Shown: piece by piece, positions 13,243 through 22,474 of the stretch
Layout: each line of letters begins with the position of its first letter
Position numbering within the stretch: position 1 is the first letter of the stretch
Source: Mesorhizobium norvegicum
Lineage (GTDB): Bacteria > Pseudomonadota > Alphaproteobacteria > Rhizobiales > Rhizobiaceae
Assembly: GCF_004919685.1 (NCBI RefSeq)
Contig: NZ_SMYZ01000070.1
Coordinates: forward strand, 1 to 64,000
Direction: 5' to 3'
Length of the DNA stretch: 64,000 bases
Program-made: the position numbers and the translations under genes
Notes under the pieces: model-generated
What the model was told of the DNA's origin: nothing
Databases searched by the model: none
The model's input: the letters and a program-made list of their open reading frames with translations, nothing else

Positions 13243-14007
13243 TTAGCGCGTGACCGCTTCGTTGGTGTAGCGCTCCCAGCCTTTCGGGCCGAGATGCTCC
13301 TGCGGCATGAAGCGCATCTTATAATTCATCTTGCGCGAGCCGTTGACCCAGTAGCCGAGGTAGACATGGGGCAGGCCCATCGCCCTGGCGCGGGCGATGT
13401 GATCGAGGATCATGAACGTGCCGAGCGACCGCTCCTCGAAATCGGGATTGAAGTAGGAATAGACCATCGACAGGCCGTCGGCCATCTTGTCGGTGAGCGC
13501 CACCGCGATCAGCTCGCCCTGTCCCTTGCCGGTGATGAAGGTGTCGGGCCCGCGCCGCCGATACTCGATCACCTTGGTGTCGACATGGGTGTCCTCGACC
13601 ATCATCGCATAGTCGAGCACCGTCATGTCGGACATGCCGCCACGGCGGTGGCGGGCATCGAGGTAGCTGCGGAACAGGGAATATTGTTCGGTCGAGGGCT
13701 CGGCATTGTGCATGTGGCCGACGAGATCTGAATTGTGCTGCAGCACGCGTTTCATGTTGCGGCTGGCGACGAATTCCTGGGCCAGGATGCGTACCGAAAC
13801 ACAGGCGCGGCAGGTCTCGCATGCCGGCCTGTAGGCGATGTTCTGCGAGCGCCGGAAACCACCTTGCGTCAACAGGTCGTTCATCTCCGCCGCCTTGTCG
13901 CCGACCAGGTGCGTGAACACCTTGCGCTCGAATTGGCCGTCGAGATAGGGACACGGCGACGGCGCGGTCAGGAAGAACTGCGGCGACTGGGTCGGATGCT
14001 GCGTCAT
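13243..14007 (-). CDS. bpt: Aspartate/glutamate leucyltransferase (Bpt), arginyltransferase family
   Basis: Transfers an amino acid, normally leucine, from aminoacyl-tRNA to N-terminal Asp or Glu of proteins in the N-end rule pathway, marking them for ClpS/ClpAP. The 254-residue protein has the ATE N-terminal domain with the Cys cluster CETCRAC and the C-terminal GNAT-like domain containing YRRRGPDTFITG and YLGYWVNGSRKMNYK. Length and order match the bacterial Bpt group rather than eukaryotic Ate1. It starts at MTQHPTQSPQFFLTAPSPCPY, a typical family N-terminus. Confidence 0.93.
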   Translation of the reverse strand: MTQHPTQSPQFFLTAPSPCPYLDGQFERKVFTHLVGDKAAEMNDLLTQGGFRRSQNIAYRPACETCRACVSVRILAQEFVASRNMKRVLQHNSDLVGHMHNAEPSTEQYSLFRSYLDARHRRGGMSDMTVLDYAMMVEDTHVDTKVIEYRRRGPDTFITGKGQGELIAVALTDKMADGLSMVYSYFNPDFEERSLGTFMILDHIARARAMGLPHVYLGYWVNGSRKMNYKMRFMPQEHLGPKGWERYTNEAVTR

Positions 14008-14147
14008 CGAGCCTTGGAAACACTCCTTCGAATCGCCCTACCTTTGGCGCGGACGGCGAAAAATTCAACAGGATTATAGAGGCGCGGTCGACTTGACGCC
14101 TTCACATTTGTGCTCAATCGGTTGCGACTGCTCTTCGCAGGGCCATT

Positions 14148-14618
14148 TCAGCGGTCGGTGCGGCTGACAACCGTGCCAAGCAAAAGGTCGTGCAAGGTGC
14201 GCTTGCGGTCGGAAAACAGCGTCACCAGCAGGACCAGCGGCGACAGCATGACGTTGCCGGCCCAGAACAGCACCGAATGGACGACCGCGGTGAGACCGTC
14301 GATCGGCCTGCCGTCGAGCCGGTCGAGACGGATGCCCATCATCTTCATGCCCGTGGTGGCCTGGTCGGCACTGCCCAGCGTGTTCCAGATGTAGAGGATG
14401 GCAACGGCCGGCACCAGGATGCCGAACAGCATCCAGCCAAGGCCGAGGGTCAAAAGCCCGAGGAAGAACACCAGTATGGCAAACGGAATGGTGAGCAGCG
14501 CGACGATGACATAGTCGATCACGAAGGCCAGGATGCGCTTCGTGCGCACGCCGTCATAGGCCCTGACATCGTCAAGCCTGCTGGTGATGATTTCGCCGTC
14601 GAGAACGCGCGCGTTCAT
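14148..14618 (-). CDS. RDD family membrane protein
   Basis: A 156-residue protein with the RDD domain: Arg in VRTKRILAFVIDYVIVALL, a second long hydrophobic pair (ILVFFLGLLTLGLGWMLFGILVPAV spans two helices), and the second conserved Asp region in ATTGMKMMGIRLDRLDG. RDD proteins are small inner-membrane proteins, some linked to ion exchange; function here is unassigned. ATG at 14618 starts MNARVLDGEIIT; the upstream extension is discarded as non-homologous. The gene lies divergent to sthA, separated by about 210 bases. Confidence 0.88.
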   Translation of the reverse strand: MNARVLDGEIITSRLDDVRAYDGVRTKRILAFVIDYVIVALLTIPFAILVFFLGLLTLGLGWMLFGILVPAVAILYIWNTLGSADQATTGMKMMGIRLDRLDGRPIDGLTAVVHSVLFWAGNVMLSPLVLLVTLFSDRKRTLHDLLLGTVVSRTDR

Positions 14619-14827
14619 GTCATTTCCTCGTAACAGGGGCCCTGCATAGGGTGCGGGCCGCTCAGCAATGAAATGGTGAGGGCCTGTCGCGGAATCAAGA
14701 TCGGGCTTTTTGCGGCACACGAGCTCAAACAGCTCGGGATGCAATCTGAACCGGTTGAATTTGCGGCGCGGATGGCATTAGCTTGCTGCGGCGCAACAAA
14801 GCGCTCAGGGGCAGGGGACGGGGCAAG

Positions 14828-16216
14828 ATGGACTACGACATGCTGGTCATCGGCAGCGGCCCTTCCGGTCGCCGTGCCGCGGTGCAGTCGGCCAAGCTCG
14901 GCAAATCGGTGCTGGTGGTCGACCGCGGCCGGCGTCTGGGCGGTGTCTCCGTGCATACCGGCACCATTCCATCGAAAACGCTGCGCGAAACGGTGCTCAA
15001 CCTCTCCGGCTGGCGCGAGCGCGGCTTCTACGGGCGCGGCTACCGGGTCAAGCAGGATATCTCGGTCGGCGATCTGGTCGAGCGCCTGCACAAAACGCTC
15101 GACCACGAGGTCGAGGTTCTGCAGCACCAGTTCATGCGCAACACGGTCAAGAGCGCCCGCGCCGCGGTGAAATTTCTCGGTCCCAACAAGGTCAGCCTGA
15201 CCACCGACACCGGCGATTACAGCGAGGTTGGTTTTGCCAATGCGCTGATCGCGGTCGGCACCAGGCCGCACCGGCCGCGCGATGTGCCTTTCGACAAGAC
15301 CCGCGTCTTTGACAGCGACGAGATGCTGGAGCTTGATCGCTTGCCGCGCACGCTGACCGTGATCGGCGCCGGCGTCATCGGCGTCGAATATGCGACGATC
15401 TTTTCGGCGCTCGACGTGCCGGTAACCTTGGTCGAGCCGCGCAACTCGATCCTCGATTTCGTCGACCGCGAGATCGTCGACGATTTCATCCACCAGATGC
15501 GCGATCGCGGCATGACCATCCGGCTGGGCAGCGCGGTGAAGGAAATCCGCTCCAAGCCGGACGCTGCCGAGGTCGAACTGGCCGATGGCCGCACCATCCG
15601 TTCCGAGGTCGTGCTCTACGCCGCCGGCCGTACCGGCAATGTCGGCAGCCTGGGCCTGGATGTCGTCGGCATCGACGCCGACTCCAGAGGCCGTATCAAA
15701 GTCGATCCGCAATCCTTCCAGACCAGCGTGCCCAACATCTACGCCGCCGGCGACGTCATCGGCTTTCCGAGCCTGGCCTCGACTTCGATGGAGCAGGGCA
15801 GGGTGGCGGCCTGCCATGCTTTCGGCGTGCCCTTGCCGCCGCCGCCGGAAACCTTTCCCTACGGCATCTACGCGGTGCCGGAAATCTCGACGGTCGGCCA
15901 GTCCGAGGAACAGGTGCGCGAGAGCGGTGCGGCCTATGAGGTCGGCGTGGCGCGTTTCCGCGAGACCTCGCGCGGCCACATCATGGGCGTCAACACCGGT
16001 TTCCTGAAGCTGTTGTTCTCGATCGAAACGCGCCGCCTGCTCGGCGCGCACATCATCGGCGAGGGCGCTACCGAACTCATTCACATCGGTCAGGCGGTGA
16101 TCAATCTCGGCGGCACGGTCGACTTCTTCGTCAACAACACCTTCAACTATCCGACGCTCGCCGAGGCCTACAAGATCGCCGGGCTGGATGCCTGGAACAG
16201 GATGGGACGAGGGTAG
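14828..16216 (+). CDS. sthA: Soluble (Si-specific) NAD(P)+ transhydrogenase
   Basis: Cytoplasmic flavoprotein equilibrating NADPH with NAD+. The 462-residue protein has the FAD-binding GSGPSGRRAA near the N-terminus, a second Rossmann motif GAGVIGVEYA for NAD(P), and the dimerisation domain ending in IAGLDAWNRMG. At the place where disulfide reductases carry the redox CxxxxC it reads VHTGTIPSKTLRE, the SthA hallmark, so it is not a dihydrolipoamide dehydrogenase. ATG at 14828 starts MDYDMLVIG. Confidence 0.93.
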   Translation: MDYDMLVIGSGPSGRRAAVQSAKLGKSVLVVDRGRRLGGVSVHTGTIPSKTLRETVLNLSGWRERGFYGRGYRVKQDISVGDLVERLHKTLDHEVEVLQHQFMRNTVKSARAAVKFLGPNKVSLTTDTGDYSEVGFANALIAVGTRPHRPRDVPFDKTRVFDSDEMLELDRLPRTLTVIGAGVIGVEYATIFSALDVPVTLVEPRNSILDFVDREIVDDFIHQMRDRGMTIRLGSAVKEIRSKPDAAEVELADGRTIRSEVVLYAAGRTGNVGSLGLDVVGIDADSRGRIKVDPQSFQTSVPNIYAAGDVIGFPSLASTSMEQGRVAACHAFGVPLPPPPETFPYGIYAVPEISTVGQSEEQVRESGAAYEVGVARFRETSRGHIMGVNTGFLKLLFSIETRRLLGAHIIGEGATELIHIGQAVINLGGTVDFFVNNTFNYPTLAEAYKIAGLDAWNRMGRG

Positions 16217-16285
16217 CCAACAGTCTATTCGGTGGCGGGTGCCGAGGCAGAACAGCGGCAGCAGCGCAGGCGCTTCGAAGGCCTG

Positions 16286-16951
16286 TCAGCCTGCCTGCGC
16301 CACCGCCACTGCCGCCAGCCATTGCCTGACGATCGCTGCGTCGGCGCTGCCGAATTCATGACCCGATGAGACAATCCGGGCATCGATCTCCGCGCCGTGC
16401 TGGCTGAGCAATGTCACCAGAGCCGGCGCGAAGGGCGCGTAGGTGAGGTCGGCGGCGCCGGCGATCATCAGCACCCGCACCGTTGACAGATCCGTCGCCG
16501 GCACGTCATCGAGCACCGGCATCGGTCGCAGCAGCGCAGCGCGTTCGACAAGGCCGGGATGCAGCAGCATTAGGCTCGAGACCAGATTGGCGCCGTTCGA
16601 ATAGCCGAGGAAATTCGTGCGGGAGAGATCGAGATGGTGGCGTGTGGCCGCATCACTGACGAAGCCCGCGAAGGCATGTGTTTCATCGCGGATGCTGTGC
16701 TGCTCGAAGCGCGTCGGCGTGATGCGCGCGAACCAGCGGAAACCGTCTTCCTGGACGATGCGGCCGCGCACGGCGATCAGCACGGCACGCGGCGCGATCT
16801 CTCTTGCCAGCGGTACCAATGTGGTCTCGTCGACACCCGATCCATGCAGCAGGAAGAAGCATTCGCTGGTTGAATCCGCCGGGCTGTAAAGGCGGTAGCT
16901 GAACGCGAGATCACGCAGCAGCGCACCATCTTGTGAGGTCCTTACGGTCAT
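16286..16951 (-). CDS. Alpha/beta hydrolase (phospholipase/carboxylesterase type)
   Basis: A 221-residue cytoplasmic hydrolase. The oxyanion region is LLHGSGVDETTL, the nucleophile Ser sits in GYSNGANL, the acid is probably Asp in MIAGAADLTYAP, and the catalytic His in SSGHEFG. Length and order match the carboxylesterase/phospholipase 2 and MhqD-like group, which includes hydroquinone-responsive esterases often paired with glyoxalase-like proteins. A VOC gene lies 1.2 kb away on the other strand, but linkage is broken. Substrate unknown. Confidence 0.82.
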   Translation of the reverse strand: MTVRTSQDGALLRDLAFSYRLYSPADSTSECFFLLHGSGVDETTLVPLAREIAPRAVLIAVRGRIVQEDGFRWFARITPTRFEQHSIRDETHAFAGFVSDAATRHHLDLSRTNFLGYSNGANLVSSLMLLHPGLVERAALLRPMPVLDDVPATDLSTVRVLMIAGAADLTYAPFAPALVTLLSQHGAEIDARIVSSGHEFGSADAAIVRQWLAAVAVAQAG

Positions 16952-17154
16952 GGCCTCATCCTTTTGATTTCATGATGATTCCCATCAGTTTGCCGGCTTC
17001 AAAACGCAATATTTTCAAGCTCCGCGAAAGTTGATTGAACCGGGCGCATTACAGTCCGTTTCTTCGCCGATACCATTCCTTCGGGAGGAATCGAAGCGGT
17101 GCGCCGGGGGTCGCATTGCCGGCATGAACAACCAGCTTTGAGGCCTTTTTGTCG

Positions 17155-17790
17155 ATGACCACCCCTATTTCCTCGGATCGCGGCACGCGTATCCCAGACC
17201 GCGATTCGCGTGTCTCGGACCGCGATGCGCGCATCGCCGATCGCGACACGCGTATCGATGTGTTGCGCGCTCTCGCTCTGCTGACCATCTTTGTCGACCA
17301 TGTGCCGGGCACGGCCTTCGAGTCTCTGACCTACAAGAACTTGGGCTTTTCGGACGCGGCGGAGGTCTTCGTGCTGATCTCCGGCATCTCGGTCGCGCTC
17401 GCTTACGGAAAGAAATTCCAGCCTGGAAATCGGCTGCTGGCAACGTTGAAGATGTGGCGCCGGGCCGGTGTGCTCTATGCCGCCCACATTGTCACCACCA
17501 TGGTGGTGATGGCCATCTTCTGCGCCGCCGCGGTGTTTGCCAGGCGGCCTGAGCTTTTGACCATGATCAACATCGAGCCGTTGATCAAGAATACCCCACA
17601 AGTGCTGATCGGCATCGTGACGCTCGGCCACCAGCTCGGCTACAACAACATCCTGCCGGTCTATGCAGCGCCTTTTCCTTTCTGGTCGCCGCCTTGCTGG
17701 CGGGGGCCGCCGTGCCTTTCCAGGCAGGGGCGAACGCCATGCTTGGCCGCCTGCTCGGCCATCCGCTCTGGGCGACCTTCGTCTCGCTGA
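17155..17790 (+). pseudogene. Truncated opgC, N-terminal part only
   Basis: Reads as the N-terminal part of an OpgC-type membrane acyltransferase, which succinylates osmoregulated periplasmic glucans: RIDVLRALALLTIFVDHVPG, then FGFSDAAEVFVLISGIS-like sequence and HQLGYNNILPVYA. From memory the family is about 380-400 residues. Homology stops near residue 170 (about position 17665); the remaining frame (PFPFWSPPCWRG...) is out-of-frame reading of the YdcZ gene. A deletion fusing two loci explains this better than a point frameshift, because no opgC remainder follows. Activity is unlikely. Confidence 0.8.
17176..17259 (+). repeat. Four 21-bp tandem repeats near opgC start
   Basis: Four consecutive 21-base units at 17176, 17197, 17218 and 17239 encode seven-residue units of the form D-R-[DG]-x-R-[IV]-x (for example DRDSRVS, DRDARIA). 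They extend the cytoplasmic N-terminus before the first membrane segment. A single such unit is enough to begin the family sequence RIDVLRAL, so the rest look like slippage duplications. Confidence 0.85.
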
Positions 17791-18173
17791 GCGTCAGCGT
17801 CGTGTTGATCGTCCCGGTCATGATGGCCTTCAGGCTGCCGGTTCCATCCGTCGGGATGGCGCTCAAAGGCCCGTGGTGGATCTGGATCGGCGGCGCGGCA
17901 GGCGTGGTCTACATCACCGCCGCGCTGCTTCTGGCGCCGAGGCTCGGTGCCGCGAGCTTCATCGTTGCCGTCATTGCCGGCCAGATGGCCGCGTCGCTGA
18001 TCATCGACCATTTCGCCTTGATGAGCTTTGCCCATCGGCCGGTGAATATTGCCCGCTTCGCCGGACTTGCGTTCATCATCGCCGGGCTCGTCGTGACGCA
18101 ATGGGCAAGTACGATTGCACCACACTCAGCCCAGCCCGACTCGCAGCCGACCCAAAAAGGAGACGTCCAATGA
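17694..18173 (+). CDS. YdcZ/DUF606-type DMT transporter, 5' end at fusion junction
   Basis: A small inner-membrane protein of the DMT superfamily (YdcZ/DUF606): AGAAVPFQAGANAMLGRLLGHPLWATF is typical, followed by about four more hydrophobic segments. Homology starts upstream of the first usable start codon: the same frame reads SAFSFLVAALLAG from about 17667, directly after the opgC sequence ends. The native start was therefore probably lost in the deletion. TTG at 17694 is the only plausible local start and lacks a good ribosome site. It overlaps the VOC start by 4 bases (ATGA), so it was translationally coupled. It may be non-functional. Confidence 0.65.
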   Translation: MLAGAAVPFQAGANAMLGRLLGHPLWATFVSLSVSVVLIVPVMMAFRLPVPSVGMALKGPWWIWIGGAAGVVYITAALLLAPRLGAASFIVAVIAGQMAASLIIDHFALMSFAHRPVNIARFAGLAFIIAGLVVTQWASTIAPHSAQPDSQPTQKGDVQ

Positions 18174-18580
18174 AACCTGATCTCATCTTGCGCGTGGCGC
18201 GGCCGACGAACGATCTGGAGGCGGTCATCCGCTTCTACCGGGATGGTCTCGGTCTTCAGGAACTGTTTCGCTTCAGCGGCCATGATGGCTTCGACGGCGT
18301 CATGCTCGGGCAGCCCGGCGACGCGTATCATTTCGAATTCACCCACGCCCATGGCCACGACGCGGGTAGGGCGCCGACACAAGACAATCTGGTCGTCTTC
18401 TACATGCCGGATCGTGACGCCTGGGAAGCGGCCGTGCAGCGCATGAAGGACCATGGCTATGCCACGGTGCCGTCCTTCAATCCCTATTGGGACAGGCAAG
18501 GGGTCACCTTCGAGGATTGCGATGGCTACCGCGTCGTCCTGCAGAACGCCGATTGGCGCGCTGTGGTGCAGCAGTCGTAA
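18170..18580 (+). CDS. VOC family (glyoxalase/dioxygenase fold) protein
   Basis: A 136-residue protein with the vicinal oxygen chelate fold: LRVARPTNDLEAVIRFYRDGLGL as the first beta-alpha unit, FEFTHAHGHD, and VTFEDCDGYRVVLQN as the C-terminal metal-ligand strand. Members include glyoxalase I, dioxygenases and bleomycin-resistance proteins; specific role unassigned. Start ATG at 18170 has AAAAGGAGA 7 bases upstream and overlaps the YdcZ stop. It is convergent with the soxG end, 10 bases away. Confidence 0.85.
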   Translation: MKPDLILRVARPTNDLEAVIRFYRDGLGLQELFRFSGHDGFDGVMLGQPGDAYHFEFTHAHGHDAGRAPTQDNLVVFYMPDRDAWEAAVQRMKDHGYATVPSFNPYWDRQGVTFEDCDGYRVVLQNADWRAVVQQS

Positions 18581-18590
18581 CTGACAGGGC

Positions 18591-19178
18591 CTATTGCACC
18601 TCGTAGCCGACTTCCTCGCTGGCGTGACAGAGCGCCTTCCAGAACGAGCGTGCGAACGAGCGGAAGACATAGATGTCGAACTGGTCGGCGCCGGTGCGCT
18701 GGATCTGGGCGAAGACGTCGTGATGGGTGGTCGATCGGCCGGCGCCAATGGGAAAAGCTGGCAGCGCGAAGTCGATGGCGAAGAATTTCGCCAGCACCCA
18801 TTCGGCCTTCGGCCCGGCAATGCGAATGGCGGTGCGGCCATGTGAAAGGTCGGTCACCGTGCCGATGATGGGGGTCACCACCTTGGCAAAGGCCGCGGCC
18901 AGCCCTTCGACCTCGTCGGCAACGGTGAATTTTCCCGGCGCGAAGCCGAACACCGACTTCACGCCGTCGCTCAGGCCACCGCCGGCGCCATCGGGCAGAG
19001 CAAGCCCGGCGACGGTGCGGATGGCCGCGATCAGCTTCTTCTCTTCGCCCGGCCAGGCGGCGAGCTGCACGATCGAGCCCGGCCTCGTCTCGGTCAGGAT
19101 GATCTCGACGCCGTGCTCGAAATTGCCGTGTGAGCCGACGTGAAATTCCGGTTCGAGTGGCGATTGACGCTCAACCAT
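18591..19178 (-). CDS. soxG: Sarcosine oxidase gamma subunit
   Basis: Smallest-but-one subunit of heterotetrameric sarcosine oxidase, which oxidises sarcosine to glycine, H2O2 and 5,10-methylene-THF. The 195-residue protein contains GVEIILTETRPGSIVQLAAWP and DQFDIYVFRSFARSFW, typical of SoxG. ATG at 19178 overlaps the end of soxA by 8 bases, indicating translational coupling. It is the last gene of soxB-D-A-G. Confidence 0.93.
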   Translation of the reverse strand: MVERQSPLEPEFHVGSHGNFEHGVEIILTETRPGSIVQLAAWPGEEKKLIAAIRTVAGLALPDGAGGGLSDGVKSVFGFAPGKFTVADEVEGLAAAFAKVVTPIIGTVTDLSHGRTAIRIAGPKAEWVLAKFFAIDFALPAFPIGAGRSTTHHDVFAQIQRTGADQFDIYVFRSFARSFWKALCHASEEVGYEVQ

Positions 19179-22164
19179 GCATGCGGGTCCCTTCCGGATC
19201 GTAGAAATGGTTGGAGACGATCTCGACCGGTCCAAACCGGTTGCGCAAGGGATCGGAGACATGGGCGCGTGTGCCTTGCCTGGCCTTGCCGGCCTTGACC
19301 AGCGCCAGCGCGATGTGCTTGCCGAGCGCCGGCGAATAGCAACACGCGGTGATGTGGCCGATCGAGCCGTGCGGATTGGCTTCGTCAACCTCTTCGACGA
19401 TGTGCGCGCCGCCGTTGAGCGGCTTGTTGTCGAGGGCGATCAGGCCGACCAGTTCCAGGCGGTCAGACGCGATCAGGCCCTCGCGGTCCATCATCGCCGA
19501 GCCGATGAACGGCTTCTTCTTCGACAGCATCCAGTCGAGATGCAGGTCGCGCGCCGTGGTGCGGCCGTCGATCTCGGCGCCGGTGACATGGCCTTTTTCG
19601 ATGCGCATCGTGCCCAGCGCTTCGAGCCCGTAGGTGACCAGCCCGAACGGTTTGCCGGCTTCAACAAGCGCTTCCCAGACATGGGTGCCGTGGCCAGCGC
19701 CGCAATAGACCTCGAATGCCATTTCACCGGAGAAGGAAAGCCGGCAGATCATCACCGGCACGCCTGCTATCTCGCCGCGCACGATGCCCATGAAGGGCAA
19801 GGTGGCGTTGTCGACCGCTGTGCCGGTGACACAGGCGGCGAGGATCTGCCTGGCCTTCGGCCCGCCGATCGCGGCGCCCGCCCATTCGTCGGTCACCGAG
19901 GTGACGTGCACCTTGAGCTCCGGCCAGATCACGTCGAGGAAATATTCCAGATGCTGCATCACCTTGCCGGCATTGGCCGTGGTGGTGGTCATCAAAAAAT
20001 CCTGCTCGCCAAGCCGCCAGGTGGTGCCGTCGTCAAAGGCAAGGCCGTCCTCGCGCAGCATCAGCCCGTAGCGCGCCTTGCCGACGGCCAGCGTCGAAAA
20101 CATGTTGGTGTAGACGCGGTCGAGGAATGCGGCCGCATCAGGGCCTTGCACGGCGATCTTGCCCAGTGTCGAGACATCGACGATGCCGGCGCTGTCGCGC
20201 GTCGCCTTGGCTTCGCGCACATAAGCCTGCTCGACCGTTTCGCCGGCATGGCCGTAGATCATCGGCCGGTACCAGAGACCGGCGGAATACATCGTCGCGC
20301 CATTGGCGAGATGCCAGTCATGCATCGGCGTCAGCCGCTCTGGCCTCAGGTCGCCGAAGCGTTCCGCCGCCAGCGAGCCGATCGACACCGGCGCAAAGGG
20401 CGGCCGGAAGCGCGTCGTGCCGACCTCGGGGATCGGCTTGCCCAGCGCTTCGGCCATGATGGCAAGGCCGGGGACGTTGGAGCTCTTGCCCTGGTCGGTC
20501 GCCATGCCGAGCGTGGTGTAGCGCTTCAGATGCTCGACCGAGACGAAGCCTTCGCGGTGCGCCAGTCGCACGTCCTCGGCTGTGACGTCGTGCTGGAAAT
20601 CGACAAAGCTCTTGCCCTTGGCCCTGATTTCGAACACCGGCGCCGGATCGGGATCGCCGGGTACGGCCTCTACCACCGGCAATACAGCTGGCGTGCTCTG
20701 TCCACCGGCCGCGGCTAGGCCGGCGGCGCGGCCTTCGGCGAGCGCTTCGAGCGTCGAAAAACTGCCGGTGAAGGCGCCGGCGCCGATCCAGCTCTGTGTC
20801 GGCTTCGGTGGCAGGAAGGCTTGCCGCGCGGCATTCCATTCCGCCTTGGCGCCGGCCTGGCTGGCCAGATGAATGGTCGGCGACCAGCCGCCGGACATCA
20901 GCAGGCAATCGGCATGGATGCTGCGCGCATCACCGATCAGCGCGCCATTGGTCATGTCGAAGCGTTGCAGCTTGAGGCCGGACAGCGCCTTGCCGCCCTC
21001 GGTGGCGACGACGGCATGGCCGGCAAAGATCTCGGCCTCGGCTTCCGCCGCCAGCTTGCGCATCTCCGGCGAAAGTTCTGGCCTGATGTCTGCGATGGCG
21101 ACGACCGCGGCACCGGCCTTCTTCAAGGCGATGGCAGCGCGATAGGCGCTGTCATTGTTGGTGAACAGCGCGATCCGCTCGCCCGGCAGCACGCCGAATT
21201 CGTTGGCATAGCGCTCGGCGGCATGCGCCAGCATCACGCCTGGCCGGTCATTGCCCGGGAAGACCAGTGGCCGCTCGAAAGCACCGGTGGCCAGGACCAC
21301 GGATTTGGCGCGGATCGCCCAGTAGCGATGGCGCGGCTCGCCTTTGCCTGGCTGCTCCTTGTGGTCGCTGACCCGTTCGAGCGCGGCAAGCGTGTTGTTG
21401 TCGTAATAGCCCCACACCGTGGTGCGCGGCAGAAGCCGGACATTGTCGCGGCCTTCGAGCTGGGCGACGGTGCGACGAGCCCAGTCTGCGGCCGGCGCGC
21501 CGTCGATCGTTTCATCGGACCAGTTGGCCGAGCCGCCGAAACGCGGCTCGAGATCGGCCAGCATGACGCGCGCGCCCTGATCGGCGGCGGCCCTGGCGGC
21601 CATCAGGCCGGCCGGGCCGGAGCCGACCACCAGCACGTCGCAAAAGGCATTCATGCGCTCGTAGCGGGCCGGGTCCTTCGCCGATCCGGCGCTGCCGAGA
21701 CCGGCGGCGCGGCGGATGAAATGCTCGCAGAACATCCAGAAGCGCGTGCCCTTGAGCGGGCCGAACACCGGTCCCATGAAGGTCTTGTAGTAGAAGCCGG
21801 CCGACAGGATCTTGCCGCCAAGCTGGTTGACGGCATTGATGTCCCAGGCAAGCGAGGGAAAGCGGTTCTGGCTGATGGCGACCAGCCCGTCATGGATCTC
21901 GACCATCGTCGCCGGAATGTTGGGTTCGCGGACCTCGCCCTTCAGCACCGTCACCAGGGCGTTGGGCTCCTCGACGCCGGCGGTGAGCAGGCCGCGCGGG
22001 CGGTGGTATTTGAACGAACGCCCGTAAAGCGTGACGCCCTTGGCCAGCAGCGCCGATGCCAGCGTATCGCCGGCATGGCCGGTATAGGCCGCACCGTCGA
22101 AGGTGAAGCGGATGGTTTTCAGCCGGTCGATGCGGCCGCCAGTGTCGGTGCGGCGCGGGCTCAT
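19171..22164 (-). CDS. soxA: Sarcosine oxidase alpha subunit
   Basis: A 997-residue cytoplasmic subunit holding the NAD-binding site and the folate channel. The N-terminal 2Fe-2S-like SoxA_A3-type region has GRSFKYHRPRGLLTAGVEEPNALV. A Rossmann fold follows at VVGSGPAGLMAARAAADQGARV. The C-terminal half is a GcvT-type tetrahydrofolate domain (DVSTLGKIAVQGPDAAAFLDRVYTN and GEMAFEVYCG, here separated). Length fits the family (about 960-1000). Its start overlaps the soxD stop by 4 bases. Confidence 0.95.
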   Translation of the reverse strand: MSPRRTDTGGRIDRLKTIRFTFDGAAYTGHAGDTLASALLAKGVTLYGRSFKYHRPRGLLTAGVEEPNALVTVLKGEVREPNIPATMVEIHDGLVAISQNRFPSLAWDINAVNQLGGKILSAGFYYKTFMGPVFGPLKGTRFWMFCEHFIRRAAGLGSAGSAKDPARYERMNAFCDVLVVGSGPAGLMAARAAADQGARVMLADLEPRFGGSANWSDETIDGAPAADWARRTVAQLEGRDNVRLLPRTTVWGYYDNNTLAALERVSDHKEQPGKGEPRHRYWAIRAKSVVLATGAFERPLVFPGNDRPGVMLAHAAERYANEFGVLPGERIALFTNNDSAYRAAIALKKAGAAVVAIADIRPELSPEMRKLAAEAEAEIFAGHAVVATEGGKALSGLKLQRFDMTNGALIGDARSIHADCLLMSGGWSPTIHLASQAGAKAEWNAARQAFLPPKPTQSWIGAGAFTGSFSTLEALAEGRAAGLAAAGGQSTPAVLPVVEAVPGDPDPAPVFEIRAKGKSFVDFQHDVTAEDVRLAHREGFVSVEHLKRYTTLGMATDQGKSSNVPGLAIMAEALGKPIPEVGTTRFRPPFAPVSIGSLAAERFGDLRPERLTPMHDWHLANGATMYSAGLWYRPMIYGHAGETVEQAYVREAKATRDSAGIVDVSTLGKIAVQGPDAAAFLDRVYTNMFSTLAVGKARYGLMLREDGLAFDDGTTWRLGEQDFLMTTTTANAGKVMQHLEYFLDVIWPELKVHVTSVTDEWAGAAIGGPKARQILAACVTGTAVDNATLPFMGIVRGEIAGVPVMICRLSFSGEMAFEVYCGAGHGTHVWEALVEAGKPFGLVTYGLEALGTMRIEKGHVTGAEIDGRTTARDLHLDWMLSKKKPFIGSAMMDREGLIASDRLELVGLIALDNKPLNGGAHIVEEVDEANPHGSIGHITACCYSPALGKHIALALVKAGKARQGTRAHVSDPLRNRFGPVEIVSNHFYDPEGTRMHG

Positions 22165-22457
22165 GACTTGTCCTCCGCCTTGCGGCGCGCGGCCGAGCCA
22201 TGACCACCATGCGCGAAGGCGACGCTGGAAATCTCATGCGTCAGCGTGTTGCGCACGACCCGCAGATGCGTGCGGCAACCGCCGGAATGCTGCCAGATCT
22301 CGTTGTGGTCGCCGGCCGGGTTCAGCCGGTCATAGACATAGGCGTTCCACGCCTCGAAATTCTGCGAGGCGGGGTCGGGACGCTCACGGTTGCCGTCCCC
22401 CTGATAGGTGAACTCGATGACGTCGCGCGGGCCGCAATAAGGGCAAGTGATCAACAT
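22161..22457 (-). CDS. soxD: Sarcosine oxidase delta subunit
   Basis: A 98-residue zinc-binding subunit: CPYCG at residues 5-9 and WQHSGGCR supply Cys/His ligands, followed by the family sequence RNTLTHEI. It lies between soxB and soxA with 17 and -4 base spacing. The C-terminal tail (HGGHGSAARRKAEDKS) is charged and variable. Confidence 0.94.
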   Translation of the reverse strand: MLITCPYCGPRDVIEFTYQGDGNRERPDPASQNFEAWNAYVYDRLNPAGDHNEIWQHSGGCRTHLRVVRNTLTHEISSVAFAHGGHGSAARRKAEDKS

Positions 22458-22474
22458 TGAACTCTACCTAATGC

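Noticed and set aside
14828..16216. Dihydrolipoamide dehydrogenase.
   Set aside because: The redox CxxxxC is replaced by a non-Cys segment (VHTGTIPSKT), as in SthA.
17663..18169. N-terminal extension of the VOC protein, open from 17663.
   Set aside because: The extension is an out-of-frame reading of the YdcZ gene; a proper ribosome site and ATG lie at 18170.
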